A DNA stretch of 9,874 bases from Ignavibacteria bacterium (GTDB lineage: Bacteria > Bacteroidota > Ignavibacteria > Kapaibacteriales > UBA4661). A program made the position numbers and the translations under genes. Each line of letters opens with the position of its first letter. Positions within the stretch are counted from its first letter, which is position 1. A model generated the notes under the pieces. That model searched no databases. It was given only the letters and a program-made list of their open reading frames with translations, and had not been told where the DNA came from. The DNA is taken from NCBI GenBank assembly GCA_013298375.1, contig JAAFHM010000009.1, positions 15,212 through 25,085 on the forward strand. Reading direction: 5' to 3'. Positions 1 to 7,048 of this stretch are shown in pieces.

Positions 1-1
1 T

Positions 2-277
2 GATTTGACCGCAGAGTATAAGAAAGAAGCCGACAAACACCAATTTTTCTACACGCTTCTCGGCGATATTCATCATACAATGTCTATCACTGTTACCGAT
101 AAAGATGGTCAAAATCTGCCCTTGGGCTTAGAATTTACCATCGTTACCGCTCCAAATAATAAGGCAAATGGAACGCTGAATGTTGTTCTGGGACACTATG
201 ACGATGTGAAGAAAATGGGAACAAATCGTAGCCCCGAAAGCGATATGGATATTACGTTCCCGGTGGTGATTCGATAA
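2..277 (+). CDS. C-terminal part of a small envelope/lipoprotein-like protein (5' end outside window)
   Basis: This reading frame is open from the first full codon (position 2) and ends at TAA 275-277, so the gene starts upstream and only about 91 residues are visible. A TTG at position 5 could be read as a start, but nothing supports it. The visible part has an acidic/basic helix ending EADKHQFFY, then beta-rich sequence with LPLGLEFTI, a Gly-Thr-Leu-Asn-Val-Val-Leu strand, and a final ITFPVVIR strand. From memory, this order (EADEHQFF-like helix, 'NGLPVGL' turn, 'GTLTVTLRH' strand, 'TDIEVTFPVTI' end) is typical of small Bacteroidota lipoproteins often found beside TonB-dependent receptors. 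That family link is recollection, not a search result. A strong terminator follows the stop, so this gene ends its own transcript and is separate from the sigma factor downstream. Confidence 0.6.
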   Translation, partial: DLTAEYKKEADKHQFFYTLLGDIHHTMSITVTDKDGQNLPLGLEFTIVTAPNNKANGTLNVVLGHYDDVKKMGTNRSPESDMDITFPVVIR

Positions 278-296
278 AGCAAGAAGTGATGCTGCG

Positions 297-348
297 TCCG
301 CCCGCAATGCTTGATAAAATCAGGCTTTTTGCAGGCGGAATTTTTTTT
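297..348 (+). terminator. Intrinsic terminator after the first gene
   Basis: The arms TCCGCCCGCAA (297-307) and TTGCAGGCGGA (329-339) pair with a single C/A mismatch. Inside the loop, CTTGAT and ATCAGG can pair further, giving an elongated hairpin. Eight T residues (341-348) follow one base later. The stop codon of the first gene is 20 nt upstream. Confidence 0.85.
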
Positions 349-429
349 ACAATGTTTGCAACTTTTCCCCGACCTTGTGCATCTTCCCTCTATAACCGAA
401 AAATTTTGACCGAATGACGCGCAGCACGA

Positions 430-954
430 ATGACCGAAACGCCCGTTCATACCATTGTTGACACCAAGCGACGCGACCGATTTTGTGCGCTTGTCGAGCC
501 GCATATTGAGGCGGTTGGGCGCTTTGTTCATGTTCTTACCCGCAACCGCGAGGAAGCGCGGGATATTGTCGGCGATGTCGTTCTGACAGCGTTTGAAAAA
601 CTTGACACCCTCAAAAACGAGAAAGCATCAGCATCGTGGCTTTTTTCTATTGCACGAAACGCAGTGTACCAACGTAAGCGACGGCAAAAGTTTTGGGGCT
701 TTTTTGATGAAACGAAAGCCGGAGAACAACGGTCTGAAGCCGCATTGCCGGATGTCACTGCCGACGTTGCGTTGCTCTACGAAGCATTAGCACATCTTCC
801 CGAAGTGCAGCGCGAAGCCATTACGCTTTTTGAAATTGCAGGACTTTCCCTCGAAGAAATCCGCGAAATCCAAGGCGGAACGCTATCCGGCGTGAAATCT
901 CGTATTGCCCGTGCGCGGACGGAACTCAAAAAGCGTCTCACCAATGACCAATGA
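430..954 (+). CDS. ECF-type RNA polymerase sigma factor (sigma-70 family)
   Basis: This 174-residue protein is the usual size for an ECF (group 4) sigma factor and has only regions 2 and 4. Region 2 covers about residues 20-86. It includes EEARDIVGDVVLTAFEKL (41-58), the core-binding/-10 helix, and SWLFSIARNAVYQRKRR (69-85), the conserved end of region 2. Region 4 covers about 113-168. LPEVQREAITLFEIAGLSL opens it, and the helix-turn-helix ends in GVKSRIARARTELKKRL, the family's usual 'VKSRLxRARxxL' signature. The linker (87-112) is variable, as expected. The ATG at 430 is preceded by no Shine-Dalgarno sequence, and no convincing promoter is visible between the upstream terminator and the start. 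The gene lies 11 nt before the membrane protein at 966, the classic sigma/regulator arrangement. The ECF subgroup and target genes cannot be read from the sequence. Confidence 0.93.
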   Translation: MTETPVHTIVDTKRRDRFCALVEPHIEAVGRFVHVLTRNREEARDIVGDVVLTAFEKLDTLKNEKASASWLFSIARNAVYQRKRRQKFWGFFDETKAGEQRSEAALPDVTADVALLYEALAHLPEVQREAITLFEIAGLSLEEIREIQGGTLSGVKSRIARARTELKKRLTNDQ

Positions 955-973
955 CGAAGTAACCAATGACCAA
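940..973 (+). repeat. 12-bp direct repeat across the sigma stop / next start, with a 3-codon mini-ORF
   Basis: ACCAATGACCAA occurs at 940-951 and again at 962-973. The first copy runs into the sigma-factor stop (TGA 952-954) and the second contains the start ATG (966) of the next gene. Between them an ATG at 951, overlapping the sigma stop as ATGA, opens ATG-ACG-AAG-TAA (951-962), encoding Met-Thr-Lys-stop. It is in the same frame as the downstream gene, which itself begins Met-Thr-Lys. This looks like a duplicated start region whose upstream copy has been closed by a stop codon. Confidence 0.6.
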
Positions 974-2903
974 ATTAGACGAATACTTTGACCGCGCCCG
1001 CCGCGCAGAACCGCCTCTCAAAAAGGATGACGTGAGCAGCATCCTCCACGAGAAGTTGGCTGCGCGTACCACCAGCGACGATGCTCACCGTCGCTTAGGT
1101 ACGACGTTTTTCCACAGCGCGGGGCGTATTTTCTCACTTCTTTCCCCAAAAGGTTGGATTATGTTTTCCATGCTCATGAGCGCTTCGCTCACCAGTGGCG
1201 TTCTGGCGCTACTCGTTCTTTTGCCCAACACGAGGAATCATGAGCCATATGGCACAATTACCCATAAGCAAACGCCTTTAGCGAACACTCAAAAGCCAAA
1301 TACTCAACCCACTATTCTCCAAGCCAACAACAGCCAAACAACGAAGCCACAGACAATTCAAAAACAAGCATACAAGCCAGATACAATCAATTCCCAAGCA
1401 ACGACGAGCAACGACGCTTTACCCGAACCATACGATGTTGTTCGCCTTGATACTGGCAAAGAACCGTTTGTCGAGGTGGGCGCGTTAATGAAAAAAGTAG
1501 TTTATCCCGAAGTACCGAAAAAGCTAGGCTTGGAAGGAAAAGTAACGGTACGGGCTTTGGTGATGCCAGATGGCAGCGTCTCGCCGCGCTCATTTGTGGA
1601 ATATTCGGATGTAAAATTATTTGATTCTTCTGCTCTCAATGCTATGTTTGCAACAACATGGCAACCTGCCGAGCGAGGCGGAAAGCGTGTTCCGTGTTGG
1701 GTGTCTGTTCCATTCCATTTTCGCCTCAACGACCGCGTTGGCACAAATGCTGTGAAAAAGGCACAAATGCTAACGTTGACAGCAGAGGAACTAAAAAAGA
1801 TAGGCGTAGAGCAGGATACATCAGGAATCCTGCAAGTGCTGGGTTGGAATAAAGCACAGACAAAATTGTATCAGATGCAAGTTAGTATTCATGCGGGTCT
1901 CAAAAGAAACGTGATGGGTAGCGACAGCCTTTTCAAGGCGTATTTGACGATGCTGCGCAATGATGGAAAGTATGAGAGTGCTACAGGATGGGAAAAAATC
2001 CAACAAGAAAACGCAAAACGCTCACTTATAGATTTGATGAAGGATAGCGTGATGAATACGAACAGTGTGGGCATGACAAATCTTGTTACAACGAAGCCGC
2101 CAAAAGTAATACCACAGTATGCCGATATACGCCAAGCAGCCCGTCAATGCTGGTTTCCACGCTTGGTTACCGATGGGCATAATTATCGGTATGTTCTGGA
2201 TATATCGGATTTGCCCCATTTACAGAAAATACGTGAATCTCGCGTAAAAGCTGATGATTTTCTCAAAAAAGCAAAAGAGTTGGGCTTAGACTCCGCACAA
2301 ACACGTGATTCCATTCGTAAAATTTTCGCTCAATATTCAACAAAGATCACCGAGTCTCACGCCCAAGAAGCAGCATTCGAGCAGGAAAAATCCGATATTA
2401 GTAAACTTATCGGCATACGCATTCCCAGCAAACAAGCCCGTTCTGAAGGCGATGAATACTTGCTTTGGTACGACCCCACACCGGAATTTATTGCCCTTTT
2501 GCCTGAGCGGTATCGCGTTGAACTTGGGCGCGAAGTAGCAGCAGCAAAAAAATATGCTACCAAATGCGAAATCCCCACCGAAGAAGAAAAGAAGGCTGTT
2601 CCGGGCTATTTTGATTCATGGCGCTCTTGCGACGGCACCCTCAAAATCACGAGTATTTTCCCCAATCCTGCCGACGTGAAGGCAACCGTGCGCTTTACTC
2701 TCCAAGAAGCCCGCAGTATCACAATAACCGTGCATAATCTGAACGGTGAACGCCTCGCCATCCTAGAGCCAACGCCCATTTTGCCCGCCGGAGAACACGA
2801 GTTGCCGCTTGATTTCACGGGGCGCAATATCGGCATCTATTTGCTGGCGCTTTCGACCGATAAAAACGAGACGGCGATTAAGCGTGTGATGATTGTGCGG
2901 TAA
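966..2903 (+). CDS. Membrane-anchored TonB C-terminal-domain protein with T9SS-type sorting-domain-like C terminus; candidate regulator of the adjacent sigma factor
   Basis: The protein has 645 residues. Residues 1-63 are hydrophilic and would be cytoplasmic. The opening LDEYFDRARRAEPPLKKDDV resembles the short N-terminal motif of membrane proteins encoded beside ECF sigma factors (inference). One membrane segment lies at about 64-87, with basic residues before it, giving an N-inside orientation. A Gln/Asn/Thr/Lys-rich spacer spans about 95-150. A TonB C-terminal domain spans about 166-255: YPEVPKKLGLEGKVTVRALV, then PDGSV, SSALNAMFATTWQPA and VPFHFRL. Residues 256-555 form an unrecognised charged, helical region. 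The last 88 residues match a Por/T9SS C-terminal sorting domain: ITSIFPNPA, VHNLNGERL, GEHELPLDF, GIYLLAL and the terminal KRVMIVR. The gene follows the sigma factor after 11 nt and ends at a strong terminator. The oddity is topological: a T9SS sorting domain normally belongs to an exported protein, not an inner-membrane-anchored one. The anti-sigma role is inferred from context only. Confidence 0.85.
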   Translation: MTKLDEYFDRARRAEPPLKKDDVSSILHEKLAARTTSDDAHRRLGTTFFHSAGRIFSLLSPKGWIMFSMLMSASLTSGVLALLVLLPNTRNHEPYGTITHKQTPLANTQKPNTQPTILQANNSQTTKPQTIQKQAYKPDTINSQATTSNDALPEPYDVVRLDTGKEPFVEVGALMKKVVYPEVPKKLGLEGKVTVRALVMPDGSVSPRSFVEYSDVKLFDSSALNAMFATTWQPAERGGKRVPCWVSVPFHFRLNDRVGTNAVKKAQMLTLTAEELKKIGVEQDTSGILQVLGWNKAQTKLYQMQVSIHAGLKRNVMGSDSLFKAYLTMLRNDGKYESATGWEKIQQENAKRSLIDLMKDSVMNTNSVGMTNLVTTKPPKVIPQYADIRQAARQCWFPRLVTDGHNYRYVLDISDLPHLQKIRESRVKADDFLKKAKELGLDSAQTRDSIRKIFAQYSTKITESHAQEAAFEQEKSDISKLIGIRIPSKQARSEGDEYLLWYDPTPEFIALLPERYRVELGREVAAAKKYATKCEIPTEEEKKAVPGYFDSWRSCDGTLKITSIFPNPADVKATVRFTLQEARSITITVHNLNGERLAILEPTPILPAGEHELPLDFTGRNIGIYLLALSTDKNETAIKRVMIVR

Positions 2904-2921
2904 AAAAGCGAACCATTTGGC

Positions 2922-2971
2922 AAAGCCACCGAACCAGTATTGATGCTTGTTCGGTGGCTTTCGTATTTTTT
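2922..2971 (+). terminator. Intrinsic terminator of the sigma/TonB-domain unit
   Basis: The 13-nt arms AAAGCCACCGAAC (2922-2934) and GTTCGGTGGCTTT (2949-2961) are perfectly complementary around a 14-nt loop. A run of six T (2966-2971) follows after CGTA. The stop codon is 18 nt upstream. Confidence 0.93.
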
Positions 2972-3006
2972 CCTGCAAAGCATTAGGCAAAATGGAGAAG
3001 AATCTC

Positions 3007-3014
3007 TAAGTTTG
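3007..3014 (+). promoter_or_regulatory. Candidate Bacteroidota-type -7 box upstream of deoC
   Basis: TAAGTTTG matches the TAnnTTTG -7 consensus of Bacteroidota primary sigma factors. It lies after the preceding terminator and 52 nt before the deoC ATG. I see no clear TTG/TTTG -33 element at the expected distance upstream, so the match is only suggestive. Confidence 0.35.
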
Positions 3015-3066
3015 AAATCGTTTTGAAAACAGCAATATTTCACAGCAATTTGGAAGAAAATAACCC

Positions 3067-3792
3067 ATGCCCATAACACTTACACCCGCGCAGCAAGACC
3101 TTGCTGCCATGATTGACCACACACTTTTGAAACCCGACGCTACTCTGCCCGCCGTACAGAAACTTTGCGCCGAAGCCCGTGATTATGGCTTTGCGTCGGT
3201 GTGCGTCAACCCTGCTTTTGTCAAAGCCGCAACCCAAGAACTCCAAGGCTCATCCGTCAAAGTCTGCACGGTTATTGGCTTTCCGCTCGGGGCAAACACA
3301 ACGGAAACTAAAATGTATGAAGCAATATCCGCCATTGATGCGGGTGCGCGGGAAATTGATATGGTGCTGAATATCGGCGCACTCGTTGGCGGGAACTATC
3401 AGGCAGTCGAAGATGAAATTTTTGCTCTCAGTTATGTGGCGCATAAACGCGAGGACAAGCCGCAAACTATACTCAAAGTGATCATCGAAACAGCGCTTTT
3501 GAATGAAGAGCAAAAAATTGCCGCTTGCAACGCTGTAACACGCGCCGGAGCAGATTTTATCAAGACTTCCACCGGTTTTGCTGCCTCTGGCGCGACGGTG
3601 GCAGATATTGAACTGATGAAAAAGTACGTCGGCGCAAACGTCCGCATCAAGGCTTCGGGCGGCATCCGCGACCTTGCATTTGCACAAGCATTGATTCAGG
3701 CAGGAGCAAATCGTCTCGGCGCAAGTGCGGGTGCGGCGATTGTGGATGCACTCGTCGGCAAGACAAGTGGCAATGCGGCACAGGGGTATTAG
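3067..3792 (+). CDS. deoC: Deoxyribose-phosphate aldolase
   Basis: DeoC is a cytoplasmic class I aldolase that splits 2-deoxy-D-ribose 5-phosphate into glyceraldehyde 3-phosphate and acetaldehyde in deoxynucleoside breakdown. The 241-residue product has the usual length of the short bacterial DeoC type and the full family signature. MIDHTLLKPDAT (15-26) begins the TIM barrel. VCVNPAFV and VCTVIGFPLGANTTETK (66-82) follow. EIDMVLNIG carries the catalytic aspartate D98. FIKTSTGF carries the Schiff-base lysine K166, and RIKASGGIR the second active-site lysine K195. LGASAG at 217-222 is the phosphate-binding end. The ATG at 3067 has a modest Shine-Dalgarno match (GGAAG, 3052-3056). Terminators on both sides and a candidate -7 box at 3007 suggest it is transcribed alone; the usual partners (deoA, deoB, pupG) are not in the window. 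All catalytic residues are present, so it should be active. Confidence 0.97.
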   Translation: MPITLTPAQQDLAAMIDHTLLKPDATLPAVQKLCAEARDYGFASVCVNPAFVKAATQELQGSSVKVCTVIGFPLGANTTETKMYEAISAIDAGAREIDMVLNIGALVGGNYQAVEDEIFALSYVAHKREDKPQTILKVIIETALLNEEQKIAACNAVTRAGADFIKTSTGFAASGATVADIELMKKYVGANVRIKASGGIRDLAFAQALIQAGANRLGASAGAAIVDALVGKTSGNAAQGY

Positions 3793-3841
3793 GATTCTCA
3801 ATCTTGAGTCAATACGGCTCTTGAAGATTTCCATAAAGAAG

Positions 3842-3875
3842 AAGTCAGGAAATTACTGCGTTTCCTGACTTTTTT
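3842..3875 (+). terminator. Intrinsic terminator of deoC
   Basis: AAGTCAGGAAA (3842-3852) pairs perfectly with TTTCCTGACTT (3861-3871) around an 8-nt loop, and the helix runs into a T tract (3870-3875). It separates deoC from the rsfS-thrBC unit. Confidence 0.92.
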
Positions 3876-3879
3876 GTCG

Positions 3880-3887
3880 TATTTTTG
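3880..3887 (+). promoter_or_regulatory. Candidate Bacteroidota-type -7 box upstream of rsfS
   Basis: TATTTTTG fits TAnnTTTG and lies 63 nt before the rsfS ATG, immediately after the deoC terminator. The surrounding T-rich sequence raises the chance of a random match, and no clear -33 element is visible. Confidence 0.3.
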
Positions 3888-3950
3888 TGTATCAATGATT
3901 TTCGCATAACCATTGAAATATCATTCGTTTTTCATTCTAATTTCTTCTTA

Positions 3951-4715
3951 ATGACCGCTTCCACTGCACTCACGGCGCTTTGCGTCCGCACTCTCGACAA
4001 CCTCAAGGGCGAAAATATTCTTGCCCTTGACCTCCGCAGCGTTGATTCCTCGCCTGCCGACTACTTCGTCCTTTGCACTGCCAACTCCGACACCCACGCC
4101 CGCGCATTGACCGATGCGCTTGCCCGCGTCACTCTGAGCGTTGGTGAGCGCCGCCCGCGTACCGAAGGGCGCGATGTCGGCGAATGGGTCTTGCTGGATT
4201 ATTTTGATGTTGTGGTGCATATTTTCCGCACCGATGCCCGCGAATACTACAAACTCGATAAACTCTGGGGCGACGCTCCCGTGCTGGATTTGAAGCAACT
4301 AGAAGAGGAGAAAAAAGCGGCAAAACCGAAAAAATCCGAAAAAGAGCCGAAAACAGCAACGACAGCAAAATCGAAAACAACAAAGACCACCAAAGCGGCA
4401 ACAACAAAGACCACCGCTAAAAAAGCCGCTACGAAAAAAGCTGTAGAACCAGTGGAAACGGGCGAAGTCAGCAAATCAGTCGTCAAAAAAGCTGCCGCCA
4501 AGCCATCTTCTACCAAAGAAGCTACTTCACCAAAGGCTTCAACAACAAAAAAGACGGCAGCAACAAAAGCAACGGCAACAAAAACGTCACGTGCCAAGAC
4601 CGCACTGGCAAACACTGTGGAAGCCGATGAAACTCCTGCACCCAAGCCGACTCGTGCCAAAGCTACCGAGACCAAACCCAAAACCACGAAGAAAGTGAGC
4701 AAAACAGACGCATGA
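3951..4715 (+). CDS. rsfS: Ribosome silencing factor RsfS with a long histone-H1-like Lys/Ala/Thr tail
   Basis: RsfS (RsfA/YbeB/Iojap family) binds ribosomal protein uL14 on the large subunit and blocks subunit joining when nutrients are low. Residues 1-115 are the complete domain. SPADYFVLCTANSDTHARAL (34-53) is the signature strand-helix. GRDVGEWVLLDYFDVVVHIF (73-92) and REYYKLDKLWGDAP (97-110) complete the fold. Family members are usually about 105-130 residues; this one has 254. Residues about 118-254 are almost entirely Lys, Ala, Thr, Ser, Pro and Glu, with repeats such as TTKTTKAATTKTTAKKAATKK, resembling eukaryotic H1 or bacterial AlgP-like tails. The tail is in frame without interruption. 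I chose the ATG at 3951 because the domain begins there; a TTG at 3885 lies in the promoter/terminator region. No Shine-Dalgarno is visible. The TGA overlaps the thrB ATG (ATGA), implying coupled translation. Confidence 0.92.
   Translation: MTASTALTALCVRTLDNLKGENILALDLRSVDSSPADYFVLCTANSDTHARALTDALARVTLSVGERRPRTEGRDVGEWVLLDYFDVVVHIFRTDAREYYKLDKLWGDAPVLDLKQLEEEKKAAKPKKSEKEPKTATTAKSKTTKTTKAATTKTTAKKAATKKAVEPVETGEVSKSVVKKAAAKPSSTKEATSPKASTTKKTAATKATATKTSRAKTALANTVEADETPAPKPTRAKATETKPKTTKKVSKTDA
4377..4424 (+). repeat. 24-nt imperfect tandem unit in the rsfS tail
   Basis: The 15-mer ACAACAAAGACCACC occurs at 4377-4391 and again at 4401-4415, exactly 24 nt (8 codons) apart, encoding TTKTTKAA and then TTKTTAKK. 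This suggests the tail grew by in-frame slippage or unit duplication. The rest of the tail (to about 4710) is low-complexity Lys/Ala/Thr coding sequence without a longer exact unit that I can see. Confidence 0.7.
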
Positions 4716-5671
4716 AAGCAGTAAAAACGGAAGCAACCGCCTTTGCACCAGCAACGGTGGCGAATGTGGCGTGTGGATTTGATGTTCTGGGTTTTGCGCT
4801 GGAATCGCCCGGCGACGAAGTAACGGTGAGGGTTACGGCTGAACGTGGCATTGTTATCACCGATATTTCGAGCGATGACGGCTTGCCGGAGTTGAATTTG
4901 CCGACAAACCCGCTTGAAAACACAGCTGGCGGCGCAGTTGCGGCTTATCTGGACGGTATTCAAGCAGATTTTGGCGTTTCGATGTCCATTCGTAAGCGGA
5001 TGCCCGCCGGAAGCGGCATGGGGTCGAGTGCGGCGAGTGCTGCTGCGGCTCTTGTGGCGGTGAATGCCCTTGTTGAAAAGCCACTTTCGCCGGAAGAACT
5101 TGTAGATTTTGGTATGAAAGGCGAGGCGATTGCAAGCGGCTCGGAACACGCTGACAATGTTGCACCCGCTATCATGGGCGGTATCGTGCTTATTCGTGGC
5201 TACAAGCCAACCGATGTCGTGCGCATCAACGCCCCGCAGCATCTCCACTGCACAGTTATTCGCCCACACTGCGAGGTTTCCACCAAAGAAGCACGAGGAA
5301 TTTTACCGAAAGAAATCCCAATGAAAACCGCTATCACGCAATGGGGCAACCTTGCGGGCTTGATTGTAGGCTTGATGCAATCGGACGACGGCTTGATAGC
5401 ACGGTCGCTGCATGATGTCGTCGCCGAGCCGCACCGTGCGGCGCTGATTCCGGGCTTTTACGCTATGAAACAAGCCGCGCTGGACGCTGGGGCGCTTGGA
5501 TGTAGTATTTCGGGGTCGGGTCCATCGGTTTTTGCCCTTTCTACTTCGCGGAAAGCCGCAGAGCGCGTTGGCGCAGCAATGCACGCCGCATTGACGGAGG
5601 CTTGCACCGAAGGAACACTCTACGTTTCGCGCTTGGCAGAAGGCAGCCCGCGTATTGTTTCTCTCAAATAA
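4712..5671 (+). CDS. thrB: Homoserine kinase
   Basis: ThrB phosphorylates L-homoserine with ATP to O-phospho-L-homoserine, the fourth step from aspartate to threonine. It is a cytoplasmic GHMP-superfamily kinase. The 319-residue product has the usual length and all three GHMP motifs. Motif 1 is FAPATVANVACGFDVLGFAL (11-30), where the homoserine kinase form 'GFDxLGxAL' is clear. Motif 2, the ATP phosphate-binding loop, is MPAGSGMGSSAASA (97-110). SGSEHADNVAPAI (142-154) is typical of homoserine kinases. Motif 3 is GALGCSISGSGPSVFAL (260-276). The start ATG overlaps the rsfS stop by 4 nt (ATGA), so translation probably depends on the upstream gene. thrC follows after 22 nt, which fixes the pathway assignment. 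Confidence 0.97.
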   Translation: MKAVKTEATAFAPATVANVACGFDVLGFALESPGDEVTVRVTAERGIVITDISSDDGLPELNLPTNPLENTAGGAVAAYLDGIQADFGVSMSIRKRMPAGSGMGSSAASAAAALVAVNALVEKPLSPEELVDFGMKGEAIASGSEHADNVAPAIMGGIVLIRGYKPTDVVRINAPQHLHCTVIRPHCEVSTKEARGILPKEIPMKTAITQWGNLAGLIVGLMQSDDGLIARSLHDVVAEPHRAALIPGFYAMKQAALDAGALGCSISGSGPSVFALSTSRKAAERVGAAMHAALTEACTEGTLYVSRLAEGSPRIVSLK

Positions 5672-5693
5672 TTGAACTTTTTTCTCAAGACTT

Positions 5694-7019
5694 ATGAACC
5701 TTTACAGCACCAATACTCCAGCACTTCAGACCGATTTTCTCCACGCCGCCATGCAAGGACTCGCGGGTGATGGCGGTCTGTGGATGCCGAAAACGCTCCC
5801 ACGCTTGCTTCCGGCGTTTTTCGACGAACTACCCCAAATGAGCATGGCAGATATTGCCGTCCGCGTGATGCAGGCATACATCGGCGACGAAATCCCGACG
5901 CACGATTTAGAGCCGCTTGTACGCGAGGCGTTTAACTTCGATGCGCCGCTTGTCCGCATCAGCGACCGTATCTATGCGCTGGAACTGTTTCACGGACCAA
6001 CGCTTGCCTTCAAGGATTTTGGCGCACGGTTTATGGCGCGGGCGATGAGCTATTCCCGCAAAGTTTCAGGCACTGCACGGGATTCACGTGGCGATTTATG
6101 CGTGTTGGTGGCAACGTCTGGCGACACGGGTAGCGCTGTGGCGCATGGTTTCTGGAATGTTCCCGGAATCCGCGTTGTTATTTTGTATCCAAAAGGCAAA
6201 GTGAGCGACGTGCAGGAAAAACAACTAACCACAATGGGCGGCAATATTGCTGCGTTGGAAGTCGAAGGCACATTCGACGACTGCCAAGCGCTTGTCAAAA
6301 TCGCATTTCAAGACGCAGATTTAGCGAACAATGTGGCGCTCACCTCGGCAAATTCTATCAATATCGCACGGCTTTTGCCGCAGAGTTTGTATTATTTTCG
6401 TGCGCTGGCGCAACTGCCCGCCGAAGCGCGTCAAAACGCTGTCTTCTGCACACCAAGCGGTAATTTTGGCAATCTCACAGGCGGCTTATTCGCTCACAAA
6501 CTGGGCTTACCCGTGAAAAAGTTTCTTGCCGCAACAAACCGCAACGACACCTTCCCGCTTTACCTTACCAACGGCACATACCACGCCAAACCATCGGTCG
6601 AAACGCCGTCAAATGCGATGGACGTGGGCAATCCGAGCAATTTTGCACGAATCGAAGCACTCTACGAAGGTAATATTGAAGCCATACGCAAAAATATTGC
6701 TGCCGCAAGCGTTTCCGACGAAGAAACCTTGCAAACCGTCGTGCGCGTGGAAAAAGAGCATGGATACTTGATGTGTCCGCATACCGCCGTCGGCTATGCA
6801 GCCGTAGAGCGCTTTCTGGCGCAGCCGGAGTTTTCGGAGAGTGTTGGCATTGTCCTGGCAACAGCGCATCCGGCAAAATTTGGAACGGTCATTGAACCTG
6901 CTCTTGGCAAACCCGTTGCGCTCCCGGAACGTCTTCAAGACTACGTTCGCAAGGAAAAACACGCGACACTCATTCCCAACAAGTATGAGCGTTTGAAAGA
7001 ATTTTTGCTCACAACGTAA
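5694..7019 (+). CDS. thrC: Threonine synthase
   Basis: ThrC converts O-phospho-L-homoserine to L-threonine and phosphate, a pyridoxal-phosphate reaction in the cytoplasm. The 441-residue length and N-terminal sequence (YSTNTPALQTDFLHAAMQGLAGDGGLWMP) fit the E. coli-type (class I) enzyme rather than the shorter plant/Bacillus type. FHGPTLAFKDFGARF carries the PLP-binding lysine at K107, the same number as in E. coli. ATSGDTGSAVA (140-150) binds the cofactor phosphate region. Further family blocks are SANSINIARLLPQSLYYF, PSGNFGNLTGG and AATNRND. The ATG at 5694 is 22 nt after thrB, with no Shine-Dalgarno, only A/T-rich sequence. The gene ends the probable rsfS-thrB-thrC operon. No clear T-tailed terminator follows; the palindromic element at 7049 may supply the transcript end. 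thrA-like genes are absent from the window. Confidence 0.97.
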   Translation: MNLYSTNTPALQTDFLHAAMQGLAGDGGLWMPKTLPRLLPAFFDELPQMSMADIAVRVMQAYIGDEIPTHDLEPLVREAFNFDAPLVRISDRIYALELFHGPTLAFKDFGARFMARAMSYSRKVSGTARDSRGDLCVLVATSGDTGSAVAHGFWNVPGIRVVILYPKGKVSDVQEKQLTTMGGNIAALEVEGTFDDCQALVKIAFQDADLANNVALTSANSINIARLLPQSLYYFRALAQLPAEARQNAVFCTPSGNFGNLTGGLFAHKLGLPVKKFLAATNRNDTFPLYLTNGTYHAKPSVETPSNAMDVGNPSNFARIEALYEGNIEAIRKNIAAASVSDEETLQTVVRVEKEHGYLMCPHTAVGYAAVERFLAQPEFSESVGIVLATAHPAKFGTVIEPALGKPVALPERLQDYVRKEKHATLIPNKYERLKEFLLTT

Positions 7020-7048
7020 CCGTTCAGAAATCATCCCGTCGGATGGCT

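Noticed and set aside
3250..3834. 194-codon minus-strand frame across deoC
   Set aside because: It is an antisense shadow of deoC, which has every catalytic residue. The product is Cys/Arg-rich with no family resemblance.
3885..3950. TTG start 22 codons upstream of the rsfS ATG
   Set aside because: It would begin in the T-rich sequence directly behind the deoC terminator and inside a candidate -7 box, and the added residues do not belong to the RsfS domain.
4247..5269. 340-codon open frame on the minus strand opposite the rsfS tail and thrB
   Set aside because: It is the antisense shadow of the Lys/Ala/Thr-rich tail, giving Val/Ala/Phe-rich low-complexity protein. The plus-strand genes have clear family motifs.
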